Source of the DNA: Pseudomonadota bacterium
GTDB taxonomy: Bacteria > Pseudomonadota > Gammaproteobacteria > Steroidobacterales > Steroidobacteraceae
Direction of reading: 5' to 3'
Assembly: GCA_025351005.1 (NCBI GenBank)
Contig: JANXWS010000003.1
Span: 86,990-150,989 of the forward strand
DNA length: 64,000 nt
Shown here: positions 46,743 to 55,254 of the stretch, piece after piece
How positions within the stretch are numbered: position 1 is the stretch's first letter
Layout: the number at the start of each line of letters is the position of its first letter
Notes under the pieces: generated by a model
The model's database searches: none
What the model was told of the DNA's origin: nothing
What the model saw: only the letters and a program-made list of their open reading frames with translations
Program-made: the position numbers and the translations under genes

Positions 46743-48233
46743 ATGACCCGCTACGTCCTTGCGCTCGACCAGGGTACGACCAGCTCGCGCTCGATTCTGT
46801 TCGACGCGCGAGGCCAGCCGGTCGCGGCGGCCCAGAAGGAGTTCGCGCAGCACTTTCCGGAACCCGGCCGCGTCGAGCACGACGCCGACGAGATCTGGAG
46901 CACGCAGGCCGCGACCATTGCCGAGGTGCTGGTGCGCGCGCGCGCCACCACCGCCGATGTCGCGGCCATCGGCATCACCAACCAGCGGGAGACGACGGTC
47001 CTCTGGGAACGCGCCACCGGTCGGCCGGTGTCGCGGGCGATCGTCTGGCAGGACCGCCGCACGGCGCCGGTCTGCGACCAGCTGCGCGCAGCCGGGCACG
47101 AGCCGGCGGTCGCGCGCACGACGGGGCTACGGCTCGACCCCTACTTCTCGGCGACCAAGCTCGCCTGGCTGCTGGACCACGTCGCCGACGGACGGCGGCG
47201 CGCCGAGCGCGGCGAGCTCGCCTTCGGCACGGTCGACAGCTGGCTGGTGTGGAAGTTGACGCAGGGCCGCGAACACGTGACCGACGTCACCAATGCGAGC
47301 CGCACGCTGCTGCTCGACCTTGCGACCGCCCGCTGGTCGGAGCCGATGCTCGCGCTCTTCGGCATTCCGCCCGCGTGCCTGCCGCGGCTGGTTGCTTCCT
47401 CGTTGCCGGCGGCGGCGGCACCGCAGGCGCTCCTCGACGGCCGGGCGGTGCCGATCGCGGGGATCGCCGGCGACCAGCAGGCGGCGCTCTTCGGCCAGGC
47501 TTGCTTCACGCCCGGGATGGCGAAGAATACCTACGGCACCGGCTGTTTCATGCTGATGAACAGCGGCGCCCTGCCGCTCGAGTCACAGCACCGGCTGCTG
47601 TCGACGATTGCCTGGGACTGCGGCGGACGCCGCTATGCGCTCGAGGGCAGCGTCTTCGTCGGCGGCGCCGTCGTCCAGTGGCTGAGGGACGGCCTCGGAC
47701 TGATCGCGAGCGCCGACGAGATCGAGGGGCTCGCGGCAAGCGTCACCGACTGCGGCGGCGTCTACCTCGTTCCCGCCTTCACCGGTCTTGGCAGCCCGCA
47801 CTGGGACGCGTACGCCCGCGGCACGATCGTCGGCCTGACGCGCGGCACGAGCCGCGCCCACCTGGCGCGCGCCGCGCTCGAGTCGATCGCGTTCCAGAGC
47901 GCCGATCTGCTCGATGCGATGCAGGCCGATTCCGGACGTGCACTGCAGGAGCTGCGGGTCGACGGCGGCGCCGCGCGCAACGACCTGCTGATGCAGATCC
48001 AGGCGGATCTGCTCGGAGTGCCGGTGGTGAGGCCGGCGGTCACGGAGACCACGGCACTCGGGGCCGCCTACCTGGCGGGCCTCGGCGTCGGCATCTGGCA
48101 GTCGGCCGACGAGGTCGCCTCGAACTGGCGCGTCGAGCGCCGCTTCGAGCCGGGTCGGCCGGGCCCGGAAATCGCCGCGCGGCGTGCCGAGTGGGCGCGC
48201 GCGGTCGACCGTGCGCGCGACTGGGCGCGCTGA
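46743..48233 (+). CDS. glpK: glycerol kinase
   Basis: The 496-aa FGGY-family kinase begins with [18 protein letters not shown] and contains [17 protein letters not shown] (about 80-96), [16 protein letters not shown] and the C-terminal [23 protein letters not shown] segment. It phosphorylates glycerol to sn-glycerol 3-phosphate, the GlpD substrate. ATG 46743 is the homologous start; upstream in-frame sequence overlaps glpD. No glpF or glpR is present in the window. Confidence 0.96.
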   Translation: MTRYVLALDQGTTSSRSILFDARGQPVAAAQKEFAQHFPEPGRVEHDADEIWSTQAATIAEVLVRARATTADVAAIGITNQRETTVLWERATGRPVSRAIVWQDRRTAPVCDQLRAAGHEPAVARTTGLRLDPYFSATKLAWLLDHVADGRRRAERGELAFGTVDSWLVWKLTQGREHVTDVTNASRTLLLDLATARWSEPMLALFGIPPACLPRLVASSLPAAAAPQALLDGRAVPIAGIAGDQQAALFGQACFTPGMAKNTYGTGCFMLMNSGALPLESQHRLLSTIAWDCGGRRYALEGSVFVGGAVVQWLRDGLGLIASADEIEGLAASVTDCGGVYLVPAFTGLGSPHWDAYARGTIVGLTRGTSRAHLARAALESIAFQSADLLDAMQADSGRALQELRVDGGAARNDLLMQIQADLLGVPVVRPAVTETTALGAAYLAGLGVGIWQSADEVASNWRVERRFEPGRPGPEIAARRAEWARAVDRARDWAR

Positions 48234-48351
48234 CTCACCGGCTTATGTCAAACGGCGGCGCGCAGAACCGTGACCGTGCGCACGCCGGCGGCCGCCCGCC
48301 GCTGGAATCATCGTTCGGCGATCGTCCACCACAGGACAGGAAGCATTCAGC

Positions 48352-50565
48352 GTGCCGGCGATCCCTCAGTTTGACTTCGCGCCCCATGCCCAGATCCTGA
48401 AAACGCTGCTGCCGCGCGCACGCGGCGTCTACCTGTACGCCCCTGATGCCGAGCTGCTGTGGAGCGCCGACGGCGCGGGGCTGCACGACCTGCACACGGC
48501 GATCCAGCAGCTGCTCGAGGCCGTCGACGGGGGCAGCGCCACGAGCGGCGAGCGCCACCTGCTCGACGACGCGCCGGCCTACTGCTTCGTGCTGCGCGAC
48601 GAGCCCGGCACCGTGCTCGGCGTCGTCGCCGTCGTCTGCCGCGGCGGCAGCCGCGACGCGGACCGGCCCACGTTCGACAGCGTCGAGCGCACGCTCGGTC
48701 CGCTGCTGCTGCTCGTTGGCCGCGAGCTCGGCCAGCAGCGCCCGCCCGACAGCGGCCGCTTCAACATCGCCGACACCGAGGAGCTGCAGTGGCTGCTCGA
48801 CGTCACCAGCGTCGACCCGCCGGCAAGCGGCGCGGGCGATGCGCTGCAGGCGCTGCTCGGCGCGTTCCTCGCGGCCGCCGGCTGTGACGTCGCGCTGCTG
48901 CACGTTCCCGGTCGGCGCCTGCAGCGGGTCGCCACCAGCGGCCCGCTCTCCGCCGCGGAATTCGACATGCTCCAGGCCGTCGTCAGCCGCCACCTGCTGC
49001 GGGTCGCCGAGCTGCAGCAGAAGACGCTGATCGTCAACAAGGTGCGCGAGACCGGGGCCGACGGCCTGGTGCCGTTCCGCATCCTGTGCGTGCCGCTGCT
49101 CCGGCTCGGCCAGGCGCACGGCGTCGTGGTCGCGTTCAACCGTGCGGCCGGCCGCCCGTTCGCGGAGCGCGAAGCGCGCATGCTCGAACGGCTCGCGCCG
49201 CGTCTGCAGGAAGTCATCGACGTCCGCTTCGACGGCACGACCGGACTGATGACGCGGCGCGCGTTCGAGGAGCACGTGGCCGGGCTGCTGGCCCGCCCGG
49301 CCGGCGCCGGCCGCTGGCTCGTCTATGCCGACCTCGACCAGCTGCGCCCGGTCAACGACCTGTACGGGTTCGAGGGCGGCGATGCGGTGCTGCGCGCCGT
49401 CGGCGACGTCTGGCGCAACCAGCCGCTGCCGGCCGACAGCGTCACCGCGCGCGCCGCGAGCGACCGGTTCATCGCCTGCCTCGAGGCTGCCTCGCACGAG
49501 GCCGCCCGCGCCTGGGCCGAGGCGACCCGGCTGGCGGTCGCGGCCCTGACGCTGCCCGCCCCGCTTGCCGCGCTGCGCGTGAGCGCCAGCTTTGGCATCG
49601 CCCCGCTGCCGCCCGGCGGCTCGCTCGAGCACGCGCTGGCCGGTGCGGAAGGCGCCTGTAAGACGGCCAAGGAGCTCGGGCGCAACCGGGTCGAAGTGTT
49701 CGCGGCGCCGGCGGAGCGGGTCGCCGCGCAGCAGGCCGACCTGAGGATGCAGCGGGCGCTGCTCGAAGCGATCGAGAGCGGCCGCCTGGAACTCTATGCG
49801 CAGGCGATGGTGCCGCTCTGGGACCCGAGCCGCGCCGAGCGCTACGAGATCCTCGTGCACCTGCTGGATGAGGGCGGCCAGAGTGTGCCGGCTGAGCGCT
49901 TCATCGCGATCGCCGCGCGCACCGGCCTGCTGGGTCGGGTCGACGATTGGGTGCTCGGCGCGCTGGTGAAGCAGCTGGCGCCCGCGGTCGACTACGTCGA
50001 ACGCGCGGGCGCAGTGTTTGCGCTCAACCTGTCGCAGGAGTCACTGCAGCGCCCGGACCTGGTGGCGCGCGTGTCGGCCACCCTCGCCGCGGCGCGGGTG
50101 CCAGCCGCCCTGGTCGGCTTCGAGATCAGCGAGCGCGATCTCGGCGCCTGCCTGCCGGAGGCCGGGCGGGTCATCGAAGCGCTCGAGCAGCTCGGCTGCC
50201 GGACCGCGATCGACGATTTCGGCAGCGGCGCGACCTCGCTCGCCTACCTGAAGGAGCTGCGCGTGGCGGAGCTCAAGATCGATGCCGCCGTCATCGGCGA
50301 CCTGATGCACAACGCGCGCTCCGAGTCGATGGTGCGGGCGATCCTGCAGATCGCGCGCCAGCTCGAGCTCGGCACCGTCGCCGAGTGCGTCGAGACGAAA
50401 GCGGCCGCAAAGCACCTCGCGACGCTCGGCGTCACCTACGGCCAGGGCCTGGCGCTCGGTGCGCCGCGGCCGCTCGCCGAGGTGCTCGACGAATTGGCGC
50501 GCAGGTCCGCGCCGCGCCTGACCGAGGCGGTCGCGCGCCCCGCCGCCGACAAGGTCGTCCACTAG
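48352..50565 (+). CDS. GAF-GGDEF(degenerate)-EAL protein, probable c-di-GMP phosphodiesterase
   Basis: The 737-aa cytoplasmic protein has a GAF-like region (about 145-290), a GGDEF domain (about 293-450) in which the active-site motif is AASDR at 368-372 and so cannot make c-di-GMP, and an EAL domain (about 462-715). The EAL catalytic set is present: E499 (EIL), N559, E591, D621-D622 (DDFGSG), K642 (LKID), E678/E681 and Q698. It probably hydrolyses c-di-GMP, with the GGDEF domain acting as a GTP sensor or scaffold. GTG start with AGGAAG upstream. Single gene, converging on mgtC. Confidence 0.88.
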   Translation: MPAIPQFDFAPHAQILKTLLPRARGVYLYAPDAELLWSADGAGLHDLHTAIQQLLEAVDGGSATSGERHLLDDAPAYCFVLRDEPGTVLGVVAVVCRGGSRDADRPTFDSVERTLGPLLLLVGRELGQQRPPDSGRFNIADTEELQWLLDVTSVDPPASGAGDALQALLGAFLAAAGCDVALLHVPGRRLQRVATSGPLSAAEFDMLQAVVSRHLLRVAELQQKTLIVNKVRETGADGLVPFRILCVPLLRLGQAHGVVVAFNRAAGRPFAEREARMLERLAPRLQEVIDVRFDGTTGLMTRRAFEEHVAGLLARPAGAGRWLVYADLDQLRPVNDLYGFEGGDAVLRAVGDVWRNQPLPADSVTARAASDRFIACLEAASHEAARAWAEATRLAVAALTLPAPLAALRVSASFGIAPLPPGGSLEHALAGAEGACKTAKELGRNRVEVFAAPAERVAAQQADLRMQRALLEAIESGRLELYAQAMVPLWDPSRAERYEILVHLLDEGGQSVPAERFIAIAARTGLLGRVDDWVLGALVKQLAPAVDYVERAGAVFALNLSQESLQRPDLVARVSATLAAARVPAALVGFEISERDLGACLPEAGRVIEALEQLGCRTAIDDFGSGATSLAYLKELRVAELKIDAAVIGDLMHNARSESMVRAILQIARQLELGTVAECVETKAAAKHLATLGVTYGQGLALGAPRPLAEVLDELARRSAPRLTEAVARPAADKVVH

Positions 50566-50587
50566 CACCGCCCCTGCCGGCGTCCCG

Positions 50588-51076
50588 CTACTGGCCGCCG
50601 TCCTCGTCCGGATCGTGCTCGGCGCCGGCCGGCGTGCCGAAGATGCGCTCGGCCAGCCGTTCGACCGGGAGCCCGAGCGTCAGCAGTGCGAGCGCGAACG
50701 CCACCAGCACCGCGACGAGCAGCAGCTCGCCGAGCCCGGAGGCAATGGCGATCGCGGCCGCGAGCCAGACCGCCGCGGCGGTCGTGAGTCCGGTGACGCG
50801 CGCGCTGTCGGCGCGATGCATGATCACGCCGGCGCCGAGAAAGCCGACGCCGGTCAGCACGCCCTGCACGACGCGGCCGATGTTGTCGCCCTGCGTCTCG
50901 ACCGCGAGCAGCGTGGCGATCGTGATGCCGGCGGTCGCAAGCGACACCAGCCCGAAGGTCCGCATGCCGGCCCCTTTGTGGTGCAGGTCGCGGTTGAGCC
51001 CGATCAGGCAACCGGACAATGTCGCGACCGCGAGGCGCAGCACGATGTCGCCAATTCCGAGCGTCGCTGGTGGCAT
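50588..51076 (-). CDS. mgtC: MgtC/SapB-family membrane protein
   Basis: The 162-aa protein has four to five helices with the MgtC core: LSGCLIGLNRDLHHKGAGMRT (split; residues about 19-40), GVLTGVGFLGAGVIMHR (about 72-88) and LTTAAAVWLAAAIAIASG. This family includes virulence- and low-magnesium-linked MgtC, which modulates the F-ATPase, and uncharacterised SapB-type proteins. The short acidic tail lacks the C-terminal ACT-like domain of Salmonella MgtC, so function may differ. ATG start; converges with the EAL gene. Confidence 0.85.
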   Translation of the reverse strand: MPPATLGIGDIVLRLAVATLSGCLIGLNRDLHHKGAGMRTFGLVSLATAGITIATLLAVETQGDNIGRVVQGVLTGVGFLGAGVIMHRADSARVTGLTTAAAVWLAAAIAIASGLGELLLVAVLVAFALALLTLGLPVERLAERIFGTPAGAEHDPDEDGGQ

Positions 51077-51248
51077 GTTTGCTCTCCGCGTCCGATCCCC
51101 TACGATACGCGCGCCACACGGCGCCGTCGGAACTACCGGCCGGCGGGATGACGCCGAAATTAAGTTCCCTCAACATTCGTGCCGGCGGGCCCAGGCCGGT
51201 GCAACGTGTATGAGCAGCGCCCTGCGCGCCCGCCTACCGGGAGACCAC

Positions 51249-53417
51249 ATGCCGCTACGTCACCGCCTTCCAGCCGTCCGCCGCCTCGCGCTCGCGGCAC
51301 TGTCCGTCGCGCTGCTGGCCGGGTCGGTCGCGCTGGCCGATCCGCCGGGGGACCCGTCGCAGGACCCGTCGGGACGCGTGGCGCGCATCAGCGTCGCGCA
51401 GGGCTCCGTCTCCATGCAGCCGGCCGGCACCGATGCGTGGGTCGGGGACGTCGTCAACCGGCCGCTGACCACCGGCGACAAGCTGTGGGCCGACCGCGAG
51501 TCCCGCGTCGAACTGCACATCGGCTCGACCGCCGTGCGCCTCGCGAGCGAGACCGGCATCGAGATCCTGAACATCGACGACGACACCGTGCAGCTCAAGC
51601 TGAGCGCGGGCAGCCTGCAGCTGCACGTGCGGACGTTGAGCGGCAACCAGCGGCTCGAGGTCGCGACGCCGATCGCCGCCGTCGCCGTGCTGAGCCCGGG
51701 GCAGTACCGCATCGACGTCAATGCCGATGGCGACCAGCTGCGCGTCGCGGCGAGCCAGGGCCAGCTCGCCGTGACCGACCGCGACCGGGCCGCGACGGTC
51801 CAGGTCGGCCAGCTTGCGACCTATTACGGCTCCGTCGACCAGGTGCAGCTCGACGGGCTGCCGCCGGGCGATGCGTTCGACCAGTGGGCGAGCGATCGCG
51901 ACCGGCGCGAGGACCGCGCCGTGTCGAGCCAATACGTGTCGCGCGAGATGATCGGTTACGAGGACCTCGACGACTACGGCTCGTGGCGCACCGTGGACGA
52001 ATACGGCCCGGTGTGGGTGCCGGCCGTCGCCGTCGGCTGGGCGCCGTACCGCGAAGGCCACTGGGCCTGGGTCGCGCCCTGGGGCTGGACCTGGGTCGAC
52101 GCGGCGCCGTGGGGCTTCGCGCCGTTCCACTACGGTCGCTGGGTCTATGTCGGCAGGAGCTGGGGCTGGACGCCAGGGCCGCGGCAGTTTGCGCCGGTAT
52201 ACGCGCCGGCGCTGGTCGGCTGGGTGGGCGGTGCTCATTGGTCCGTGGGCATCGGCGTCGGCGCCGGCGGACCGCCGGTCGGGTGGTTCCCACTCGGCTG
52301 GAACGAGGTCTACGTGCCCTCGTACCGCGTCAGCAATACCTACGTCCGCAACGTCAACGTGACCAACATCCACGTGACGAACGAGTACATCACCAACTAC
52401 GTCGCCAACAATCGCGGTGCGGGAGACTCGGGCGCGCCCGTGCACTACCGCAATCTCGCGGTGACGGGCGCCGTGACCGCGACCTCGCGCACCGCCTTCA
52501 CGTCCGCGCAGCCGGTGGCGCAGCACATCGAGCGCGTGCCCCGCGAGGCCATCGACCGCGCCAGCGTCGCGAGCGGCGCGCCGGCCATCGCGCCGACCGC
52601 GCAGAGCGTCGGCCGCCCGGCAAGCGCAGTGCCGGCGGCGGGGCGTGAGCTGTGGACGCGGACGGTGATCGCGCGCGTGCCAGCGCCGCCGCCGCCGCCG
52701 TCGTTCGAGAGCCAGCGTCGGGCCGTGGTCCAGAACGGCGGCCTGCCAGTGCCGGTCAGCGTCAGTCGCGCGCCGCGCGGCGACCGGCCGGACGGCGGCG
52801 GGTCGCCGGCCGCCAGCCGGCCGGACGTGGTCCGCGCAGCGCCGGCGGGCCAGCCGCGTACGGCGCCGGCCGCACCCGGCACCTCAACGGATCAGCGCGC
52901 GACACGCCCGACCGCGACCGGCGGCCGGCCGCCGGTGCAACCGGCGACGCCCGCGCCACGCGACGCCCGACCGCCGCCGAATTACCAACCGCCCGCGCGC
53001 GACACGCCTCCGGCGACGACGCCGGTGCCGCCACCAGCGCGCCCGGTCGCGCCGCGCGACTACAGCCCACCGCCCCAGCCGCCGCGTCCGGCGCCGCAGC
53101 CCGCCCCGCGGGATTCCTACACGCCACCCACCGCCGCGCCGCGCGACTACAGTCCACCGCCCCAGCCGCCGCGTCCGGCGCCGCAACCCGCTCCGCGGGA
53201 TACCTACGCGCCTCCGGTCGCCGCGCCGCGCGACTACGCGCCGCCGCCGACGCGTGTCGCTCCGCCGCCCGCGCCGCGCGAATCCTACGCACCACCACCC
53301 GCGGCGCGGCCGCCCGAGCAGCCTCCGGCCGCACCGCCACCCTCGCCGGCGCCGCCGGCCGCGAAGGAGGCCCCGCGCCCGCCGCCGCCGAAGGAGAAGG
53401 ACCCGCGCGACAAGTAG
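51249..53417 (+). CDS. secreted FecR/DUF6600 protein with proline-rich repeat tail
   Basis: The 722-aa protein has a signal peptide (residues 1-30), a FecR-like beta domain (about 43-190; RISVAQGSVSMQPAG, VELHIGSTAVRLASETGIEI), and a Trp-rich DUF6600 region (about 235-350) with repeated YREGHWAWVAPWGWTW-like units. The C-terminal third (about 480-722) is Pro/Ala-rich and contains 29-residue tandem repeats. Export to periplasm or cell surface is likely; function is unknown, with no ECF sigma factor next to it. ATG 51249 has GGGAG just upstream; ATG 51210 in frame is a weaker alternative. Confidence 0.82.
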   Translation: MPLRHRLPAVRRLALAALSVALLAGSVALADPPGDPSQDPSGRVARISVAQGSVSMQPAGTDAWVGDVVNRPLTTGDKLWADRESRVELHIGSTAVRLASETGIEILNIDDDTVQLKLSAGSLQLHVRTLSGNQRLEVATPIAAVAVLSPGQYRIDVNADGDQLRVAASQGQLAVTDRDRAATVQVGQLATYYGSVDQVQLDGLPPGDAFDQWASDRDRREDRAVSSQYVSREMIGYEDLDDYGSWRTVDEYGPVWVPAVAVGWAPYREGHWAWVAPWGWTWVDAAPWGFAPFHYGRWVYVGRSWGWTPGPRQFAPVYAPALVGWVGGAHWSVGIGVGAGGPPVGWFPLGWNEVYVPSYRVSNTYVRNVNVTNIHVTNEYITNYVANNRGAGDSGAPVHYRNLAVTGAVTATSRTAFTSAQPVAQHIERVPREAIDRASVASGAPAIAPTAQSVGRPASAVPAAGRELWTRTVIARVPAPPPPPSFESQRRAVVQNGGLPVPVSVSRAPRGDRPDGGGSPAASRPDVVRAAPAGQPRTAPAAPGTSTDQRATRPTATGGRPPVQPATPAPRDARPPPNYQPPARDTPPATTPVPPPARPVAPRDYSPPPQPPRPAPQPAPRDSYTPPTAAPRDYSPPPQPPRPAPQPAPRDTYAPPVAAPRDYAPPPTRVAPPPAPRESYAPPPAARPPEQPPAAPPPSPAPPAAKEAPRPPPPKEKDPRDK
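53049..53310 (+). repeat. tandem 87-bp coding repeat, three copies
   Basis: Copies lie at 53049-53135, 53136-53222 and 53223 to about 53310. The first two are nearly identical and encode units beginning APRDYSPPPQPPRPAPQPAP (residues 601-629 and 630-658 of the FecR/DUF6600 protein); the third has diverged (APRDYAPPPTRV). Near-identity at DNA level suggests recent duplication by recombination or slippage. Confidence 0.85.
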
Positions 53418-53491
53418 CTGCGGGCAGCGCCGGCCTGCCGGCCTTGCTATCCTCGGGGCCGCCGCCGCCGGGCGGCTGCCGCGGGGTACCG

Positions 53492-53881
53492 ATGCAGAAG
53501 GCGCAGACGCTGATCGAGCCCGTGAGCGCGTACCGCGACGGGCGCGGCGCGCTGTTCGAGCCGGTCGACGAGCGACAGATCGCCGGCAAGCGCAACGTGC
53601 ACGTCGTGCTGACCGAGCCCGGCCACGTGCGCGGCAATCACCGCCACGTCGTCGGCAGCGAGATCGCCGTGCTGACGGGCCCCGCGCAGGTGCGGCTGAA
53701 GGAGGACGGCGTGCTGCGCGACGTCGACGTGCCGGCCGGCGAGGTGTGGCGCTTCACGATCCCGCCGGGCGTCGCGCACGCCTTCCGCAATCCCGGCCCC
53801 GGCACGATGGTGCTCATCGGCTTCAACACGGAGCTGCACGATCCCGTACGACCGGACGCGGTGCGCGAGGACATCCTGTGA
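53492..53881 (+). CDS. small cupin-domain protein (RmlC-like fold)
   Basis: The 129-aa protein is one cupin barrel: HVVLTEPGHVRGNHRHVVGSE (split; histidines near residues 45-52), AVLTGPAQVRLKEDG and WRFTIPPGVAHAFRNPGPGT with a late histidine near 94. The pattern is close to sugar-nucleotide isomerase/epimerase cupins (FdtA/WxcM-like), but binding or enzymatic role is unknown. ATG 53492. Its stop overlaps the GTG of the next gene (GTGA), so the two are co-translated. Confidence 0.75.
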   Translation: MQKAQTLIEPVSAYRDGRGALFEPVDERQIAGKRNVHVVLTEPGHVRGNHRHVVGSEIAVLTGPAQVRLKEDGVLRDVDVPAGEVWRFTIPPGVAHAFRNPGPGTMVLIGFNTELHDPVRPDAVREDIL

Positions 53882-54300
53882 ACGCCGCCCTCGACCGGCG
53901 CCCGCTCCACCGCGGCTGGCGCGGCCGGCTGCTGCTCGGGGCGCTCACGTTGCTCGCGCTCGCCGTCCTCTACACGTGGCTCACGCTCGGCTGGGCCTAT
54001 TCCGACGGTGAGCGCGCCGGGCTGCTGCAGAAGTTTTCGCGCAAGGGCTGGGTCTGCAAGACCCAGGAAGGCGAGCTCGCGATGTACGTCGTCGCCGGCA
54101 TCCAGCCCGAGATCTGGCGCTTCACTGTCCGCGACGATGCGCTCGCCGTGCGACTCGCGGGCGCCGTCGGCCAGCGCGTCCAGCTGCATTACACCGAACA
54201 CCGCGGCGTGCCGACGAGCTGCTTCGGCGAGACCGGGTACTTCGTCGACCGGCTGAGCGCGCTCGGCGAGCCGCTGCCGTCACCGGCGCCGGTGCGCTGA
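53878..54300 (+). CDS. small single-span membrane protein of unknown function
   Basis: The 140-aa protein has one N-terminal transmembrane helix (about residues 17-37, LLLGALTLLALAVLYTWLTL) and a conserved-looking outer domain with SDGERAGLLQKFSRKGWVCK, QLHYTEHRGVPTSCFGETGYFV and two cysteines (in WVCKT and TSCFGE) that could form a disulfide. I recognise it only as a conserved hypothetical type. GTG overlaps the cupin stop by 4 nt. Confidence 0.65.
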   Translation: MNAALDRRPLHRGWRGRLLLGALTLLALAVLYTWLTLGWAYSDGERAGLLQKFSRKGWVCKTQEGELAMYVVAGIQPEIWRFTVRDDALAVRLAGAVGQRVQLHYTEHRGVPTSCFGETGYFVDRLSALGEPLPSPAPVR

Positions 54301-54348
54301 GGCAGCGGTGATGGGCGCGCCCGTGCCTGTAGTCCCGGAGGGCATTCC

Positions 54349-55239
54349 ATGACATTCGAGTCCGACGTCGCGAGTCTCGCTCCCGACAGCCGCTACACGC
54401 GCCGCGACCTGGTCGTGACGGCGCTCGCGGCCGGCTTTGCGCTCGCGGTGCGCCCGGTCAGCGCGAGCGCGGTCACGACAGACGAGCGCGGGCTGATCGC
54501 CGGCGAGGTCGCGATCCCGGTCCGGGACGGGCTCAGGATTCCGGGCTACCGGGCCATGCCGGCCACGCACCGCGGCCGCCATGGCTGGCCGACCGTCCTC
54601 GTGGTGCAGGAGATCTTCGGCGTCCACGAGTACATCCGCGACGTCTGCCGCCGCTTCGCGCACCGCGGCTATTGCGCGGTCGCTCCCGAGCTGTACGCAC
54701 GCCAGGGCGACGTCACCAAGATCGCCGCGGTCGGCGACATCGTGGCGCAGGTCGTGAGCAAGGTGCCGGATGCGCAGGTCTTTGCCGATCTCGACGACAC
54801 GCTCGCGTGGCTGACCCACGAGGGCGTCGGCGACGCGCGGCACACGGCGATCACCGGCTTCTGCTGGGGCGGGCGCATCACGTGGCTGTACGCGACGCAC
54901 CGTCCGTCGCTCCGCGCCGCGGTCGCCTGGTACGGCCGGCTCGAAGGCCAGCCCAACGCGCTGCAGACCGCCTACCCGCTCGAGGTCGCCGCGCAGCTGC
55001 AGGTGCCGGTGCTCGGGCTCTACGGCGGCCAGGACGCGGGCATACCGGCGGACAGCGTCGAGCGCATGCGCACGGCGCTCGCCGCCGGGCGCTCGGGCTC
55101 CGAGATCGTCGTCTACCCGGATGCCGCGCACGGCTTTCACGCCGACTACCGGCCGAGCTACGACGAGCAGGCGGCGAGCGACGGCTGGTCGCGCGCGCTC
55201 GCCTGGTTCGCGGCGCACGGGGTCGCCGCCGCGGCCTGA
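54349..55239 (+). CDS. dienelactone hydrolase-family protein with Tat-like signal
   Basis: The 296-aa alpha/beta hydrolase has the DLH catalytic triad C172 (GFCWGG), D229 (GGQDAG) and H261 (AAHGFH), plus E88 in VVQEIFG that activates the cysteine in this family. The N-terminus carries [18 protein letters not shown], a twin-arginine-type signal (R18-R19), so the folded enzyme is probably exported to the periplasm. True dienelactone substrates are not implied by the context; esterase activity on other lactones or esters is possible. GGAGGG precedes ATG 54349. Confidence 0.87.
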   Translation: MTFESDVASLAPDSRYTRRDLVVTALAAGFALAVRPVSASAVTTDERGLIAGEVAIPVRDGLRIPGYRAMPATHRGRHGWPTVLVVQEIFGVHEYIRDVCRRFAHRGYCAVAPELYARQGDVTKIAAVGDIVAQVVSKVPDAQVFADLDDTLAWLTHEGVGDARHTAITGFCWGGRITWLYATHRPSLRAAVAWYGRLEGQPNALQTAYPLEVAAQLQVPVLGLYGGQDAGIPADSVERMRTALAAGRSGSEIVVYPDAAHGFHADYRPSYDEQAASDGWSRALAWFAAHGVAAAA

Positions 55240-55254
55240 CCGGGCGACTGCCCC

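Noticed and set aside
53049..53310. CRISPR-like direct repeats
   Set aside because: Repeats are contiguous, 87 bp, in frame, and encode a proline-rich protein segment.
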